Below are positions 16,924 to 26,210 of a DNA stretch of 47,114 nucleotides, one piece after another. The first letter of the stretch is position 1; each line of letters begins with the position of its first letter. The stretch comes from Isoptericola sp. (GTDB lineage Bacteria > Actinomycetota > Actinomycetes > Actinomycetales > Cellulomonadaceae), in NCBI GenBank assembly GCA_031180595.1, contig JAPSLQ010000005.1, positions 1 to 47,114 on the forward strand. Direction: 5' to 3'. The notes beneath the pieces were generated by a model. The model was not told the origin of the DNA, did not search any database, and saw nothing but the letters and a program-made list of their open reading frames with translations. Both the position numbers and the translations under genes were made by a program.

Positions 16924-18305
16924 GAGTTGTCCTCCTCCCACTTCGCCCAGGCGGCGTCGAGGGCGGACTGCGCCTCCTCCTGCGCCTGGGCGAGCGCGTC
17001 GGCGGGCTCCTGCTGGCCGTTGAGCACGCGGTTGACGGCGTCCTGCCAGGCGGTCTCGAACTCGGCGTCGGCCGGGTTCGCCGGCAGCGTGAACGCGGCG
17101 TCGTTGGCCTCGTACATCGCGTCGATCGCGTCGGCCCACGGCTGCGGCGCGTCGGACGGCACGAGCTCGTCGCGGATGCGCTCGTCGGCCTCCTCGTTCC
17201 CGGTCAGGACTCCCGTGAACACCAGGCCGTCCTGCTCGCGGGCGGTCGCGCGCGCCTCGGCGGCGGCCAGCCAGGTCTCGGTCTCGGTCATGGTCTTGGC
17301 GAAGGCGCACGCGGCCTGCGGGTTGGCGCTGCCGCGCGGGATCGCCCAGGCGGAGCCGGTCGCGTAGGCGATCGCCTCGCCGTCGGGCCCGCGGAACGCG
17401 TCGAACGCGAGCGGGGCGTCCGGCGAGACCTCGTTGAGCACGTTGATGTACCACTGCTCCATGGGCATCGCGCCGAGCGTGCCCGAGGCGAACTGGTTGC
17501 CGCCGCCGAAGAAGTCGGCCGAGTCGCGGTACGTCTTGACCGCCGGGAAGCCGCCCTGGGCGTCGTAGATGCCGACGGCGAACTCGAGCGCCTCGACGAC
17601 GTCGGGGTCGTCGAGCTGGGCCGTGCGGCCGTCCTCGGAGAGCAGGTCCTTGCCCGCCGTCTTGGCCCACAGGGGCAGGAACTCGGGAAGCTTGGAGTCG
17701 TAGCCGATCACGCTGAGCCTGCCGCCGTCGGCCTGGGCGATCGCCTCGCTCGCGACCTGGATCGCCTCCCGGTCGGAGCCGTTGACGTCCTCGACCGAGA
17801 ACCCCGCCGCGTCGAGCAGGTCGGCGTTGGCCATCGTGAGCTGGACCTGGTTGAACTCGGGGATGCCGAAGACCTGGTCGTCGAAGGTGACCTGCGCGAG
17901 CGCGGCGTCGCGGTAGGCGTCGACGTCGACGTCGCGCGCCTCGATGCACTCGTCGAGCGGGATGATCGCGCCGCGCGAGGCGAACGTGCCGATCTGGTCG
18001 CGGTTCGCGTAGACCAGGTCCGGGGGGTTGCCCGACGCCACCGCGGACAGGAAGGCCTGGATGTCCAGCTCCCCCTCGGCGAGCCGGACGTCCACGTCGC
18101 CGCCCAGGGCTTCCACCGCGCGGTCGTAGCGGACCTGCGCGATCTCGTCGCCGGTGCCGAACCCCATGATCGCCAGGCGGTCGGCCGGCTCTGCCCCGAA
18201 GTCGACGCCCTCGGCCTCGTCCTCGGTCTGGGTGCCCTGCGCGCACGCGGCCAGGGCGAGTGCCGCCGTGGCGGCGATGACGGTCGACGGCAGTGTTCTG
18301 CGCAC
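16920..18305 (-). CDS. extracellular sugar-binding lipoprotein
   Basis: 461 residues. A signal sequence ends in lipobox LAAC, so the mature protein is tethered outside the membrane. The body follows the family 1 solute-binding layout (early GNPPDLVYANRD, FGIPEF, and a late AWAIPRGSANPQAACAF). It delivers a sugar to the two permeases that follow. Start: GTG at 18305 with AAGGAG seven bases upstream. First gene of the operon. The upstream region carries a perfect 14-bp palindrome (18384-18397) of LacI-family type, so sugar-dependent repression is likely. The substrate cannot be read from the sequence. Confidence 0.92.
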   Translation of the reverse strand: MRRTLPSTVIAATAALALAACAQGTQTEDEAEGVDFGAEPADRLAIMGFGTGDEIAQVRYDRAVEALGGDVDVRLAEGELDIQAFLSAVASGNPPDLVYANRDQIGTFASRGAIIPLDECIEARDVDVDAYRDAALAQVTFDDQVFGIPEFNQVQLTMANADLLDAAGFSVEDVNGSDREAIQVASEAIAQADGGRLSVIGYDSKLPEFLPLWAKTAGKDLLSEDGRTAQLDDPDVVEALEFAVGIYDAQGGFPAVKTYRDSADFFGGGNQFASGTLGAMPMEQWYINVLNEVSPDAPLAFDAFRGPDGEAIAYATGSAWAIPRGSANPQAACAFAKTMTETETWLAAAEARATAREQDGLVFTGVLTGNEEADERIRDELVPSDAPQPWADAIDAMYEANDAAFTLPANPADAEFETAWQDAVNRVLNGQQEPADALAQAQEEAQSALDAAWAKWEEDNS

Positions 18306-18383
18306 GGTACCGCTCCTTCGGACGCTCGCCGACCGGATCTCGACCGGCAGGGTCACTCTCGGTCGGCTCCTTCCCACTCGCAC

Positions 18384-18397
18384 GAGAAGCGCTTCTC
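18384..18397. promoter_or_regulatory. LacI-family operator palindrome
   Basis: GAGAAGCGCTTCTC is a perfect 14-bp palindrome with the central CG flanked by AAG/CTT that LacI/CebR-type repressors favour. It lies 79 bp upstream of the binding-protein GTG and is the only such site I found here. No LacI-family gene is in the window, so the repressor must be encoded elsewhere. Confidence 0.75.
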
Positions 18398-18480
18398 CCG
18401 GCGAGCGTGCGGGACCGAGTGGGTGCACCATGCACTCTCGGACCGGCCGGACGGCCGACGGCGACGACGGAGGGAGCCCG

Positions 18481-18978
18481 ATGGCGGACGAAGTGGCAGG
18501 GACGGGCGGCCCGTCGCACCGGCAGGGCCGGCGCGAGACCGTCGAGGAGCGGTCGGACCGCAACTGGGTCGAGCTCCTGCAGGAGCTGCGCGTGATGCAG
18601 ACCGGCGTGCAGATCCTGACGGGCTTCCTGCTGACGCTGCCGTTCCAGCCCCGCTTCACGGACCTGGACTCCTACCAGCGCGCCGTCTACCTGGTGCTCG
18701 TGGTCCTGTCGGTCGCGACGACCGGGATGCTCGTCTCGCCCGTCGCGCTGCACCGGGCGCTGTTCCGCAAGCACCTCAAGCCCCAGACCGTCACGGGCGG
18801 CGACCGGATGACGCGCGTGGCCATCGTGCTGCTCGCGTTCGTGATGACCGGTGCCGTGCTGCTGATCTTCGACGTGGTGGTCGACCGGGCGGCGGGTCTG
18901 GCCGTCGGGGGGTCGGTGCTCGGCGTCCTGCTGTTCCTGTGGGCGGTCGTGCCGCTCCTGGTGCGGCGGCGCAGCTGA
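18481..18978 (+). CDS. DUF6328 family membrane protein
   Basis: 165 residues. The segment NWVELLQELRVMQTGVQILTGFLLTLPF is characteristic of the DUF6328 family, followed by three more hydrophobic helices, so probably four membrane spans with a charged cytoplasmic N-terminus. Function unknown. The ATG at 18481 is chosen for the ribosome site GGAGGGAG eight bases before it. Divergent from the sugar-importer operon, whose operator lies between them. The stop is followed at once by the 27-bp repeat. Confidence 0.85.
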   Translation: MADEVAGTGGPSHRQGRRETVEERSDRNWVELLQELRVMQTGVQILTGFLLTLPFQPRFTDLDSYQRAVYLVLVVLSVATTGMLVSPVALHRALFRKHLKPQTVTGGDRMTRVAIVLLAFVMTGAVLLIFDVVVDRAAGLAVGGSVLGVLLFLWAVVPLLVRRRS

Positions 18979-18981
18979 GCC

Positions 18982-19046
18982 GGGGCGGCGTCTGCGCCGC
19001 CGCAGGGCGGGGCGGCGTCTGCGCCGCCGCAGGGCGGGGCGGCGTC
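18982..19046. repeat. 27-bp tandem repeat, bidirectional terminator-like
   Basis: Two exact copies of a 27-bp unit (18982-19008 and 19009-19035) and a third partial copy of 11 bp. Each unit contains GGCGGCG-TCTG-CGCCGCC, a 7-bp stem with a 4-base loop. The array fills the space between two convergent genes, and its third copy touches the stop codon of the minus-strand gene. It probably serves as a terminator for both sides; the copy number could change by slippage. Confidence 0.8.
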
Positions 19047-19356
19047 AGGCCGCGAGGTCGACCGCGGGTGGCGCCGCGTCGTCGGCCTGCGCACGAGCCT
19101 CGCGCTGGGCGCGGGCGATGGCGACGAGCGCCTGCGTGCCGATGAGCATCCACGCCGCGTTCGCCGCCGCGGACGGCCACACGCCGTTGACCGCCGCGAC
19201 GAGGAACATCAGGGTCGCGCCGCACATGTTCGCGACCTGGAACGGAAGCGAGCTCGGTGACCACCGGCCCTTGGTGACCATGCCGTAGGCGACGAGTCCG
19301 GCGACCGCACCGAGCCATCCGAGAGCGGTGACCAGGGTCAGCATCGTGAACGACAT
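19045..19356 (-). CDS. CBU_0592-like small membrane protein
   Basis: 103 residues with three hydrophobic helices (about residues 5-25, 38-58 and 62-82) and a polar C-terminus ending PPAVDLAA. The pattern LGWLGAVAGLVAYGMVTKGR and then NAAWMLIG matches the CBU_0592 family of small inner-membrane proteins; function unknown. Start: ATG at 19356 with CAGGAGG six bases upstream. Divergent from the LysR gene across about 180 bp, so it is a likely target of that regulator. Confidence 0.75.
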   Translation of the reverse strand: MSFTMLTLVTALGWLGAVAGLVAYGMVTKGRWSPSSLPFQVANMCGATLMFLVAAVNGVWPSAAANAAWMLIGTQALVAIARAQREARAQADDAAPPAVDLAA

Positions 19357-19537
19357 GCAAGCCTCCTGGCAGCACGACGTCCGTGCCGCGCACGCGCGCG
19401 ACACGGGGAGGAAACGGGGATGAGGTGACGCCGGTCCCTGGAGGAGGTGACCTCGGCCGGCGCCACGACCATGGTGCGGCACAGTGTTGCTTCAGCGCAA
19501 TCGAATCCTCCTGCATCCAGGCAGTTAGCATCGCTAC

Positions 19538-20446
19538 ATGGCAACCGACCCACGCAGACTTGCCTTCCTCCTTGCCGTGCACCGCGCCGGAGGCGTGCTC
19601 GCGGCAGCAGATCTTCTGCACGTCACCCCGTCGGCCGTGTCGCAGCAGATCGCCCGCCTCGAGGCCGAGGAGGGGTTCGCGGTGCTCGACCGCGGGCCGC
19701 GCGGCGTGACCCTCACCGCCGCGGGTCGCGTGCTCGCCGACGCGGCCGAGCGCATCGAGGCCGAGCTGATCGAGGCGCGCCAGGCGATCGCGGCGCTCGG
19801 CGAGGGCGTCACGGGGCGGGTCAAGCTCGGCGCGTTCCAGACGGCGATCCGTGCGGTCGTCGCGCCCACGCTGATCGGGCTGGCCGACGAGCACCCCGGC
19901 GTCGAGGTCGACGTGCGCGAGCACGAGCCCGCGGAGGCGCAGCGCATGCTGCGCGCCGGGGACCTCGACGTCGTGCTGCTCGAGCGCGACGTCGACGTCG
20001 ACGCGCCGGCGCCGCGCGGGGCGCACGACGTGCCGCTGCTCGACGAGCCGTGGCGCCTGGTGATCCCGGCCTCGATGCCGACGCCCGAGCGCATCGACGA
20101 CCTGCGCGACGTGCCCTGGCTGGGGCCGGAGGCGGGAACGGCGGCCGACCGCGCGCTCCGCCGCCTGTCGCGCACGCTCGGCACCACGCTCACGACGCGC
20201 CACGCCTACTTCGACTTCGACACCGCGCTGGCCCTGGTCGCCGCGGGCCAGGGCGTGGCGATGCTGCCCGCGCTCGCGCTGCAGGGCGGTGAGGTCCTGG
20301 AGGGCGTCGAGGTCGTCGGGCTGGCGGGCCTCGGCTCGCGGCGGCTCGTCGTCCGGCACCGCGCCACCCGGCACGAGCCGAGCCGTGCGGTGCGGGCCGT
20401 GGTCGACGCGATGCTCGACGTCGCGCGCAACCTCGAGCTGGTCTAG
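19538..20446 (+). CDS. LysR-family transcriptional regulator
   Basis: 302 residues. N-terminal winged helix-turn-helix (about residues 5-62) with AADLLHVTPSAVSQQIARLE as recognition region, then a periplasmic-binding-protein-like effector domain (from about 92). It should activate or repress the divergent CBU_0592-type gene; effector unknown. TAGCAT lies six bases before the ATG and no Shine-Dalgarno is present, so the transcript is probably leaderless. About 45 bp upstream is the dyad TTGC-N6-GCAA (19491-19504), a possible LysR half-site pair. Confidence 0.9.
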   Translation: MATDPRRLAFLLAVHRAGGVLAAADLLHVTPSAVSQQIARLEAEEGFAVLDRGPRGVTLTAAGRVLADAAERIEAELIEARQAIAALGEGVTGRVKLGAFQTAIRAVVAPTLIGLADEHPGVEVDVREHEPAEAQRMLRAGDLDVVLLERDVDVDAPAPRGAHDVPLLDEPWRLVIPASMPTPERIDDLRDVPWLGPEAGTAADRALRRLSRTLGTTLTTRHAYFDFDTALALVAAGQGVAMLPALALQGGEVLEGVEVVGLAGLGSRRLVVRHRATRHEPSRAVRAVVDAMLDVARNLELV

Positions 20447-20452
20447 CCCGCA

Positions 20453-20484
20453 CGCGGGGTGAAGTTCCTCTCGCGCGGGGTGAA
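20453..20484. repeat. direct repeat pair (11 bp, 21-bp period)
   Basis: CGCGGGGTGAA occurs at 20453-20463 and again at 20474-20484. The 21-bp period is two helical turns, the spacing of a two-site activator. It lies just after the LysR stop and about 110 bp before the small secreted-protein gene, so it may be its control region. The binding protein is unknown. Confidence 0.5.
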
Positions 20485-20595
20485 AGGGTCCGTCGGCCGC
20501 CCCGCAGCGGCCCGCGCGGGCGTACGTTCACGGACGAGGGGCGGACCGGCTCGACCGTCCTGCCCGGCCGCCCCCGCAGACCAGGAGGTGGCACG

Positions 20596-20901
20596 ATGAA
20601 GCGCTCGATCCTCATCTGCGCGATGGCCCTGGGTCTCGGCCTCGGCGGAGCCGCGTCGGCTCAGGCGGGCGAGATCAACGGGAACGGGGACCCGATCCCG
20701 GGTGCCCACAACGCGCGCTCGGCCTGCGCGTTCTCGGGGCGGGACCTTCCCGACCACCTCGAGAACCAGCCGAACATCCCGGACGACCACGTCACGCGCG
20801 CTCACGTCCAGAGCTACGGCATGTACGTCAAGAACGGGCTCAAGCAGTTCCTGCCGAGCCCGGGCGACGCGTGCCGCGGGAACGTCGAGTTCGGGGAGTA
20901 G
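20596..20901 (+). CDS. small secreted protein, function unknown
   Basis: 101 residues. A clear signal peptide (MKRSI, hydrophobic core, cleavage probably after ASAQA) leaves a mature part of about 77 residues starting GEINGNGDPIPG. Two cysteines (in SACAF and DACRG) could form one disulphide. I recall similar short secreted actinobacterial proteins containing NGNG and CAFSG; their role is not known to me. Ribosome site CCAGGAGG upstream. A terminator-like hairpin follows at 20923-20947. Confidence 0.75.
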   Translation: MKRSILICAMALGLGLGGAASAQAGEINGNGDPIPGAHNARSACAFSGRDLPDHLENQPNIPDDHVTRAHVQSYGMYVKNGLKQFLPSPGDACRGNVEFGE

Positions 20902-20922
20902 CCCGTCGCTCGACCCAGGACG

Positions 20923-20947
20923 GCGGACCGGCCCCCGGTCGGTCCGC
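20923..20947 (+). terminator. hairpin after the small secreted-protein gene
   Basis: GCGGACCG (20923-20930) pairs with CGGTCCGC (20940-20947) around a 9-base loop, 21 bases after the stop. No U-run follows, which is usual for terminators in this base composition. Confidence 0.55.
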
Positions 20948-21069
20948 ACGGTGGGGGCACCCCGCGTGCCTGCCCCCGGTGCGCGGGGTGTACCCATGTC
21001 CGGACGGTCGTCGGCTCCCGCGCCGGCGGGCGGGTAGGATCCACCTCACAACGCAACACGCCGCTCGAA

Positions 21070-21285
21070 CCGCGACGGGAGAGTCCGGCGGACCTGGCAG
21101 CAGGGCCGTCGGCGCCGAAGGAGCAAGCCCCTCCCCGGGAATCTCTCAGGCCCCCGTACCGTCGTGGCGAGGCAACTCTGGAAAGTGGCCCGTCCGTCGT
21201 CGCCCGACGCCGGCCTGGCCCACCGACGGTGCAAGTCGGCGCGCCCCGTCCAGGCGGACCGACAAATCTCTCAGGTCGACGTGCG
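21070..21285 (+). ncRNA. tandem glycine riboswitch (gcvT motif)
   Basis: Two consecutive glycine aptamers. The first has GCGACGG (21072) closing with CCGTCGT (21159) and contains GGGAGAGTCC, GCCGAAGGAGCAAG and AATCTCTCAGG. A short linker follows, then the second with GAGGCAACTCTGGAAAGTGG, ACCGACGGTGCAAG and AAATCTCTCAGG. These are the conserved cores of the glycine riboswitch. A probable promoter with -10 TAGGAT lies at about 21034. The ~95-nt space before gcvP presumably forms the expression platform. Glycine binding usually switches the glycine cleavage operon on. Confidence 0.95.
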
Positions 21286-21379
21286 ACCCGGGCTCCGGCC
21301 CGGCGCGGTCCGATGACAGAGCGGGGAGGGACTGCTCGTCCCCGCCCGCCTGCCGGCCCGATCCCACGGAGCGCCCGAC

Positions 21380-24295
21380 GTGACCCACTCCCCCGCAGGA
21401 TCCTCCGCGTACGACCCCGACGTCTTCGCCGACCGGCACGTCGGCCCGCGCGGCCACGAGGTCCGCACGATGCTCGACCAGCTCGGCTACGACAGCCTCG
21501 ACGCGCTGGTCGACGCCGCGGTGCCGAAGGCGATCCGCACCGAGCGCCCGCTCGACCTGCCCGCCGCGCGCAGCGAGGCGGAGGTCCTCGACCACCTGCG
21601 CGAGATCGCCGCGAAGAACCAGGTCAAGCGCCAGATGATCGGCCTCGGCTACTACGGGACCATCACTCCCCCGGTCATCCGCCGCAACGTCCTCGAGTCC
21701 CCTGCCTGGTACACCGCGTACACGCCGTACCAGCCCGAGATCTCCCAGGGCCGGCTCGAGGCGCTCCTGAACTTCCAGCAGGCCGTCGAGGACCTGACGG
21801 GCCTCGAGATCGCCGGCGCCTCGCTCCTCGACGAGGCGACCGCGGTCGCCGAGGCGGTCGCGCTCATGTGGCGCGCCTCGCGCGCCAAGTCGGGCTACGT
21901 CGTGCTCGACGCCGAGCTCTTCGGGCAGAGCCTGGCGGTCACGCGCGGTCGCGCCGAGGCGATCGGGCTCCCCGTCGTCGTGACGTCGCTCGACGACGGC
22001 CTGGCAGCCGGCCTCGAGGCGTTCGTCTCCGGCGGCGGCACGCTCCCGGAGGGTGACCTCGTCGGCGTCGTGGTCCAGCAGACCGGCGCGTCGGGCCGCG
22101 TGCTCGACGCGCGGGGGGTCGTCGCGGAGGCCAAGGAGCGCGGTGCGCTGGTGACCATGGCGACCGACCTGCTCGCGCTGACGATGCTCGTGTCGCCGGG
22201 CGAGCTCGGGGCCGACGTCGCGGTGGGGTCCGCGCAGCGCTTCGGCGTCCCGCTGTTCTACGGCGGACCGCATGCCGCCTACATGGCGGTGCGCAAGGGT
22301 CTCGAGCGCCAGCTTCCCGGCCGCCTGGTGGGCGTCTCGGTCGACGCCGACGGCGCCCCGGGCTACCGCCTCGCGCTCGCGACGCGCGAGCAGCACATCC
22401 GGCGCGAGAAGGCGACGAGCAACATCTGCACCGCGCAGGCCCTGCTCGCGATCGTCGCGTCGATGTACGCGGTCTACCACGGGCCCGACGGTCTGCGCGC
22501 GATCGGCGAGCGCGTGCACGGACGCGCGGTGACGATCGCCGCGGGCCTGCGGGCCGCGGGGATCGACGTCGAGCACGACGTCTTCTTCGACACGGTCCGG
22601 GTCGCCGTCCCCGGACGGGCCGCCGCGATCGGTGCGGCGGCGGTCGAGGCCGGGTACAACCTGTACATCGCCGACGCCGACCATGTACAGATCGCGTGCG
22701 ACGAGACGACCACCGCGGCCGACGTGGAGACCGTCCTCGCGCTGTTCGGCGCGGCGGCCGGTGACGCCGCCGAGGACCTCGGCCTCCCCGAGGCTCTCCT
22801 GCGCACCACGGACTACCTGACGCACCCGGTCTTCCACGGGCACCGGTCCGAGACCTCGATGCTGCGCTACCTGCGCTCCCTCAGCGACAAGGACCTGGCG
22901 CTCGACCGCACCATGATCCCGCTCGGCTCGTGCACCATGAAGCTCAACGCGACCGCCGAGATGGAGCCCATCAGCTGGCCGGAGTTCGCGGACATCCACC
23001 CCTACGCGCCCGTCGAGCAGGCGCGGGGGTACACCGAGCTCATCGAGCGGCTCGAGGCCCAGCTCGCCGAGATCACGGGCTACGCCGCCGTCTCGGTCCA
23101 GCCCAACGCCGGCTCCCAGGGCGAGCTGGCGGGCCTGCTGGCGATCAAGGCCTACCACGCCTCGCGGGGCGAGTCGGCCCGCGACATCGTCCTCATCCCA
23201 GCCTCCGCGCACGGGACCAACGCCGCGTCGGCGGCGCTGGCCGGCCTGCGCGTCGAGGTCGTCGCCACGGCCGAGGACGGCGAGATCCTGCTCGACGACC
23301 TGCGCGCCAAGCTCGACCAGCACGGCGAGCTCGTGGCCGGGATCATGATCACCTACCCCTCGACCCACGGCGTCTACGAGGAGCACGTGCGCGAGGTCTG
23401 CGATCTTGTACACGAGGCGGGCGGCCAGGTGTACATCGACGGGGCGAACCTCAACGCGCTCGTGGGCCTCGCGCGGCCGGGGGAGTTCGGCGGCGACGTC
23501 TCGCACCTCAACCTGCACAAGACGTTCTGCATCCCGCACGGCGGCGGCGGGCCCGGCGTGGGGCCGGTCGCGGTGGCCGAGCACCTCGTGCCGTTCCTCC
23601 CCGGGGACCCGACGCCCGGCGCGGGCGCACCCGCGCCGGGCGAGGGCACCCCGCCGGTCTCCGCGGCGCCCCACGGGTCGGCGGGCATCCTGCCCATCTC
23701 CTACGCCTACCTCGCGCTCATGGGCCCGGACGGTCTCACGGAGGCGTCGAAGGCCGCCGTGCTCACCGCCAACTACGTCGCGTCGCGCCTCGACGGCCAC
23801 TTCCCGGTGCTCTACTCGGGCGCCGACGGCCTGGTGGCGCACGAGTGCATCCTGGACCTGCGCCAGATCACCGCCGAGACGGGCGTGACCGCCGAGGACG
23901 TCGCCAAGCGGCTCATCGACTACGGCTTCCACGCTCCGACGATGTCGTTCCCCGTCGCGGGCACGCTCATGGTCGAGCCGACGGAGAGCGAGGACCTCGC
24001 GGAGCTCGACCGCTTCGTCGAGGCCATGATCGCCATCCGGGGCGAGATCGACGCCGTCGGTGCCGGACGGTGGCCACTCGAGGACTCCCCCCTGCGCAAC
24101 GCCCCGCACACGGCCGCGTCGGTCATGGCGGACGAGTGGACCAGGCCGTACCCGCGCGAGCTCGCCGCGTTCCCCGTCGCGGGCCTGCGCCGGGCGAAGT
24201 ACTGGCCGCCGGTCCGGCGCGTCGACGGCGCGAAGGGCGACCGCAACCTGGTGTGCGCCTGCCCGCCGCCCGAGGCGTTCGCCGAGACCCACTGA
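21380..24295 (+). CDS. gcvP: glycine dehydrogenase (decarboxylating), P-protein
   Basis: 971 residues, the single-chain form. It decarboxylates glycine with PLP and passes the aminomethyl group to the lipoyl arm of GcvH, part of the glycine cleavage system feeding 5,10-methylene-THF. The N-terminal [14 protein letters not shown] is typical; the PLP lysine is Lys714 in [16 protein letters not shown], followed by the glycine-rich loop. Two homologous halves are evident, as expected. Start: GTG at 21380 after GGAG. Under the tandem glycine riboswitch and first of gcvP-gcvT-gcvH; gap to gcvT 25 bp. Confidence 0.97.
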   Translation: MTHSPAGSSAYDPDVFADRHVGPRGHEVRTMLDQLGYDSLDALVDAAVPKAIRTERPLDLPAARSEAEVLDHLREIAAKNQVKRQMIGLGYYGTITPPVIRRNVLESPAWYTAYTPYQPEISQGRLEALLNFQQAVEDLTGLEIAGASLLDEATAVAEAVALMWRASRAKSGYVVLDAELFGQSLAVTRGRAEAIGLPVVVTSLDDGLAAGLEAFVSGGGTLPEGDLVGVVVQQTGASGRVLDARGVVAEAKERGALVTMATDLLALTMLVSPGELGADVAVGSAQRFGVPLFYGGPHAAYMAVRKGLERQLPGRLVGVSVDADGAPGYRLALATREQHIRREKATSNICTAQALLAIVASMYAVYHGPDGLRAIGERVHGRAVTIAAGLRAAGIDVEHDVFFDTVRVAVPGRAAAIGAAAVEAGYNLYIADADHVQIACDETTTAADVETVLALFGAAAGDAAEDLGLPEALLRTTDYLTHPVFHGHRSETSMLRYLRSLSDKDLALDRTMIPLGSCTMKLNATAEMEPISWPEFADIHPYAPVEQARGYTELIERLEAQLAEITGYAAVSVQPNAGSQGELAGLLAIKAYHASRGESARDIVLIPASAHGTNAASAALAGLRVEVVATAEDGEILLDDLRAKLDQHGELVAGIMITYPSTHGVYEEHVREVCDLVHEAGGQVYIDGANLNALVGLARPGEFGGDVSHLNLHKTFCIPHGGGGPGVGPVAVAEHLVPFLPGDPTPGAGAPAPGEGTPPVSAAPHGSAGILPISYAYLALMGPDGLTEASKAAVLTANYVASRLDGHFPVLYSGADGLVAHECILDLRQITAETGVTAEDVAKRLIDYGFHAPTMSFPVAGTLMVEPTESEDLAELDRFVEAMIAIRGEIDAVGAGRWPLEDSPLRNAPHTAASVMADEWTRPYPRELAAFPVAGLRRAKYWPPVRRVDGAKGDRNLVCACPPPEAFAETH

Positions 24296-24320
24296 TCCCG
24301 ACCCGAGCGAAGGAGCCGCG

Positions 24321-25493
24321 TTGACCGAGGACCAGCAGTTGACCGAGGACCAGCAGGAGAAGAAGACCCCGCTCCACGACGAGCACGTGGCGCTCGGCGC
24401 CACCCTGACGGGGTTCGGCGGCTGGCTCATGCCGCTGCGCTACACGTCCGACCTCGCCGAGCACCGCGCGGTGCGCCAGGCGGCCGGCCTGTTCGACCTG
24501 TCGCACATGGGGGAGATCCACCTGGTCGGCCCGCAGGCCGCGACGGCGCTCGACCACGCGATCGTCGGCAACGCGACGGCGATCGGCGTGGGACGCGCCC
24601 GGTACTCGATGCTGTGCGCCGAGGACGGGTCGGTGCTCGACGACCTCATCGTCTACCGGCTCGCCGACGAGCACTTCCTCGTCGTCGCGAACGCGGGCAA
24701 CACCCCGCTCGTCGCGCGCGAGCTCACCGAGCGCGCGGCGCCGTTCGACGTCGTCGTCGACGACCGCTCCGACGCGACCGCGCTGGTCGCGGTGCAGGGG
24801 CCGCGGGCCGAGGAGATCGTCGCCTCGCTCACCGACCCCGCCGACGTGGAGGCCGTCCGAGGGATGCGGTACTACGCGTCGGCCGCGGCCACCGTCGCGG
24901 GCGTCGAGGCGCTCGTCGCGCGCACGGGCTACACCGGCGAGGACGGCTTCGAGCTCTTCGTCCCCGCCGAGCGCGCGCCCGAGCTGTGGAAGGCGGCGCT
25001 GGCGGCGGGGGAGGGCCACGGCCTCGTGCCGGCCGGCCTGTCCGCGCGCGACTCGCTGCGCCTCGAGGCCGGCATGCCCCTGTACGGCCACGAGCTCGAC
25101 ACCACCACGACGCCGTACGAGGCGGGGCTCGGCCGCGTGGTCAAGCTCGACAAGGTGTCCGACGACGGCACCCCGATCGAGTTCGTCGGCCGTGCCGCGC
25201 TGAAGGCCCGGAGCGAGAGCCAGCCCGCCCGGGTCCTGGTCGGGCTCAAGGGCGAGGGCCGGCGCCCGGCCCGCGCGGGCTACGACGTGGTGTTCCGCCG
25301 CCCCGACGGCTCGGCCGGCGTCGAGGTCGGCACCGTGACGTCGGGCGTACCGTCGCCGACGCTCGGGTACCCGATCGCGATGGCCTACGTGACGCCCGAG
25401 GTGTCGGCCGAGGGGACGCAGCTCGCCGTGGACGTGCGCGGGCGCGCCGAGCCGTTCGTCGTCGTCCCCCTGCCTTTCTACACGCGTCCGTAG
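24321..25493 (+). CDS. gcvT: aminomethyltransferase, T-protein
   Basis: 390 residues. It transfers the methylene carbon from the GcvH-bound aminomethyl group to tetrahydrofolate and releases ammonia. Family features: [10 protein letters not shown] near the N-terminus, [22 protein letters not shown], and the late [17 protein letters not shown] take the TTG at 24321 as start because AAGGAG lies five bases upstream. The first 18 bases are duplicated exactly (24321-24338 and 24339-24356), so the protein begins with the repeat [12 protein letters not shown] and a second TTG is also in frame. Co-transcribed with gcvP and gcvH. Confidence 0.95.
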   Translation: MTEDQQLTEDQQEKKTPLHDEHVALGATLTGFGGWLMPLRYTSDLAEHRAVRQAAGLFDLSHMGEIHLVGPQAATALDHAIVGNATAIGVGRARYSMLCAEDGSVLDDLIVYRLADEHFLVVANAGNTPLVARELTERAAPFDVVVDDRSDATALVAVQGPRAEEIVASLTDPADVEAVRGMRYYASAAATVAGVEALVARTGYTGEDGFELFVPAERAPELWKAALAAGEGHGLVPAGLSARDSLRLEAGMPLYGHELDTTTTPYEAGLGRVVKLDKVSDDGTPIEFVGRAALKARSESQPARVLVGLKGEGRRPARAGYDVVFRRPDGSAGVEVGTVTSGVPSPTLGYPIAMAYVTPEVSAEGTQLAVDVRGRAEPFVVVPLPFYTRP

Positions 25494-25584
25494 GACGATT
25501 GCCCCGAACCACCGCTCGCACCGCGACCCGTCCCGCGCGCGGCGACCGATTCCCGAAGCCACGACCTCACGAAGGAGAACCCCC

Positions 25585-25953
25585 ATGCCGGACTTCCCCG
25601 CCACCCTGCGCTACTCCGTCGAGCACGAGTGGGTCGACGACGCGACCCCGGCGACCGTCGGCGTCACGTCCGTCGCGGCCGACGCGCTGGGCGACGTCGT
25701 CTACCTCGAGCTGCCCGAGGTCGGCTCGACGATCGAGGCGGGCGCCGTCGTCGGGGAGATCGAGTCCACGAAGTCCGTCTCCGAGCTGTACTCGCCGGTG
25801 AGCGGGACGGTCGTCGAGGTCAACCAGGCCGCGGTCGACGACCCGGCGCTGGTGAACTCCGACCCCTTCGGTGCCGGGTGGCTGTTCAAGGTCGAGGTGA
25901 CCGCCACGGGCGACCTCCTCACCGCCGAGGAGTACGCGGCGCACGCTGGCTGA
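25585..25953 (+). CDS. gcvH: glycine cleavage system H protein
   Basis: 122 residues. The lipoyl-accepting lysine is Lys63 in [18 protein letters not shown], the conserved H-protein motif; it shuttles the aminomethyl group between P, T and L proteins. Start: ATG at 25585 with GAAGGAG upstream. Third and last gene of the operon. The L-protein (dihydrolipoyl dehydrogenase) is not in the window and is presumably shared with other complexes. Confidence 0.97.
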   Translation: MPDFPATLRYSVEHEWVDDATPATVGVTSVAADALGDVVYLELPEVGSTIEAGAVVGEIESTKSVSELYSPVSGTVVEVNQAAVDDPALVNSDPFGAGWLFKVEVTATGDLLTAEEYAAHAG

Positions 25954-25974
25954 GCGCCGCCCCGCCGCACCGTT

Positions 25975-25987
25975 ATCACATTGTGAT
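25975..25987. promoter_or_regulatory. palindrome ATCACA-T-TGTGAT
   Basis: A perfect 6+1+6 dyad in a locally AT-rich patch 22 bp after the gcvH stop. It could be an operator for the downstream LuxR-type gene (26211) or part of a transcript end. A separate hairpin, GGTGCC-gattga-GGCACC (about 26000-26017), follows at once and may terminate the gcv transcript. The rest of the 257-bp gap to 26211 shows no gene. Confidence 0.5.
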
Positions 25988-26210
25988 CTTCGGTGGAGAC
26001 GGTGCCGATTGAGGCACCGGCAACGCCCTGACCTGCACAGACGTCGCCCGGGGCGCGTCGTGGTAGGGCTCGCGCCGGGTGATTGTGCCTCGACCTCCTG
26101 AGAGATCTCTGTGACGGGCGTCATGAACCCGCCACCTCGGCCTCCCCACTCGTAGCGGCAGTCCCCAGTCCGACCACGTCACGGTCGGCGGCCGCGAGGA
26201 GGAACGAGAC

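Noticed and set aside
20447-20595. PHO-box identity of the CGCGGGGTGAA repeats
   Set aside because: The repeats have a 21-bp period and lack the 11-bp tandem units of a true PHO box; only the direct repeat is reported.
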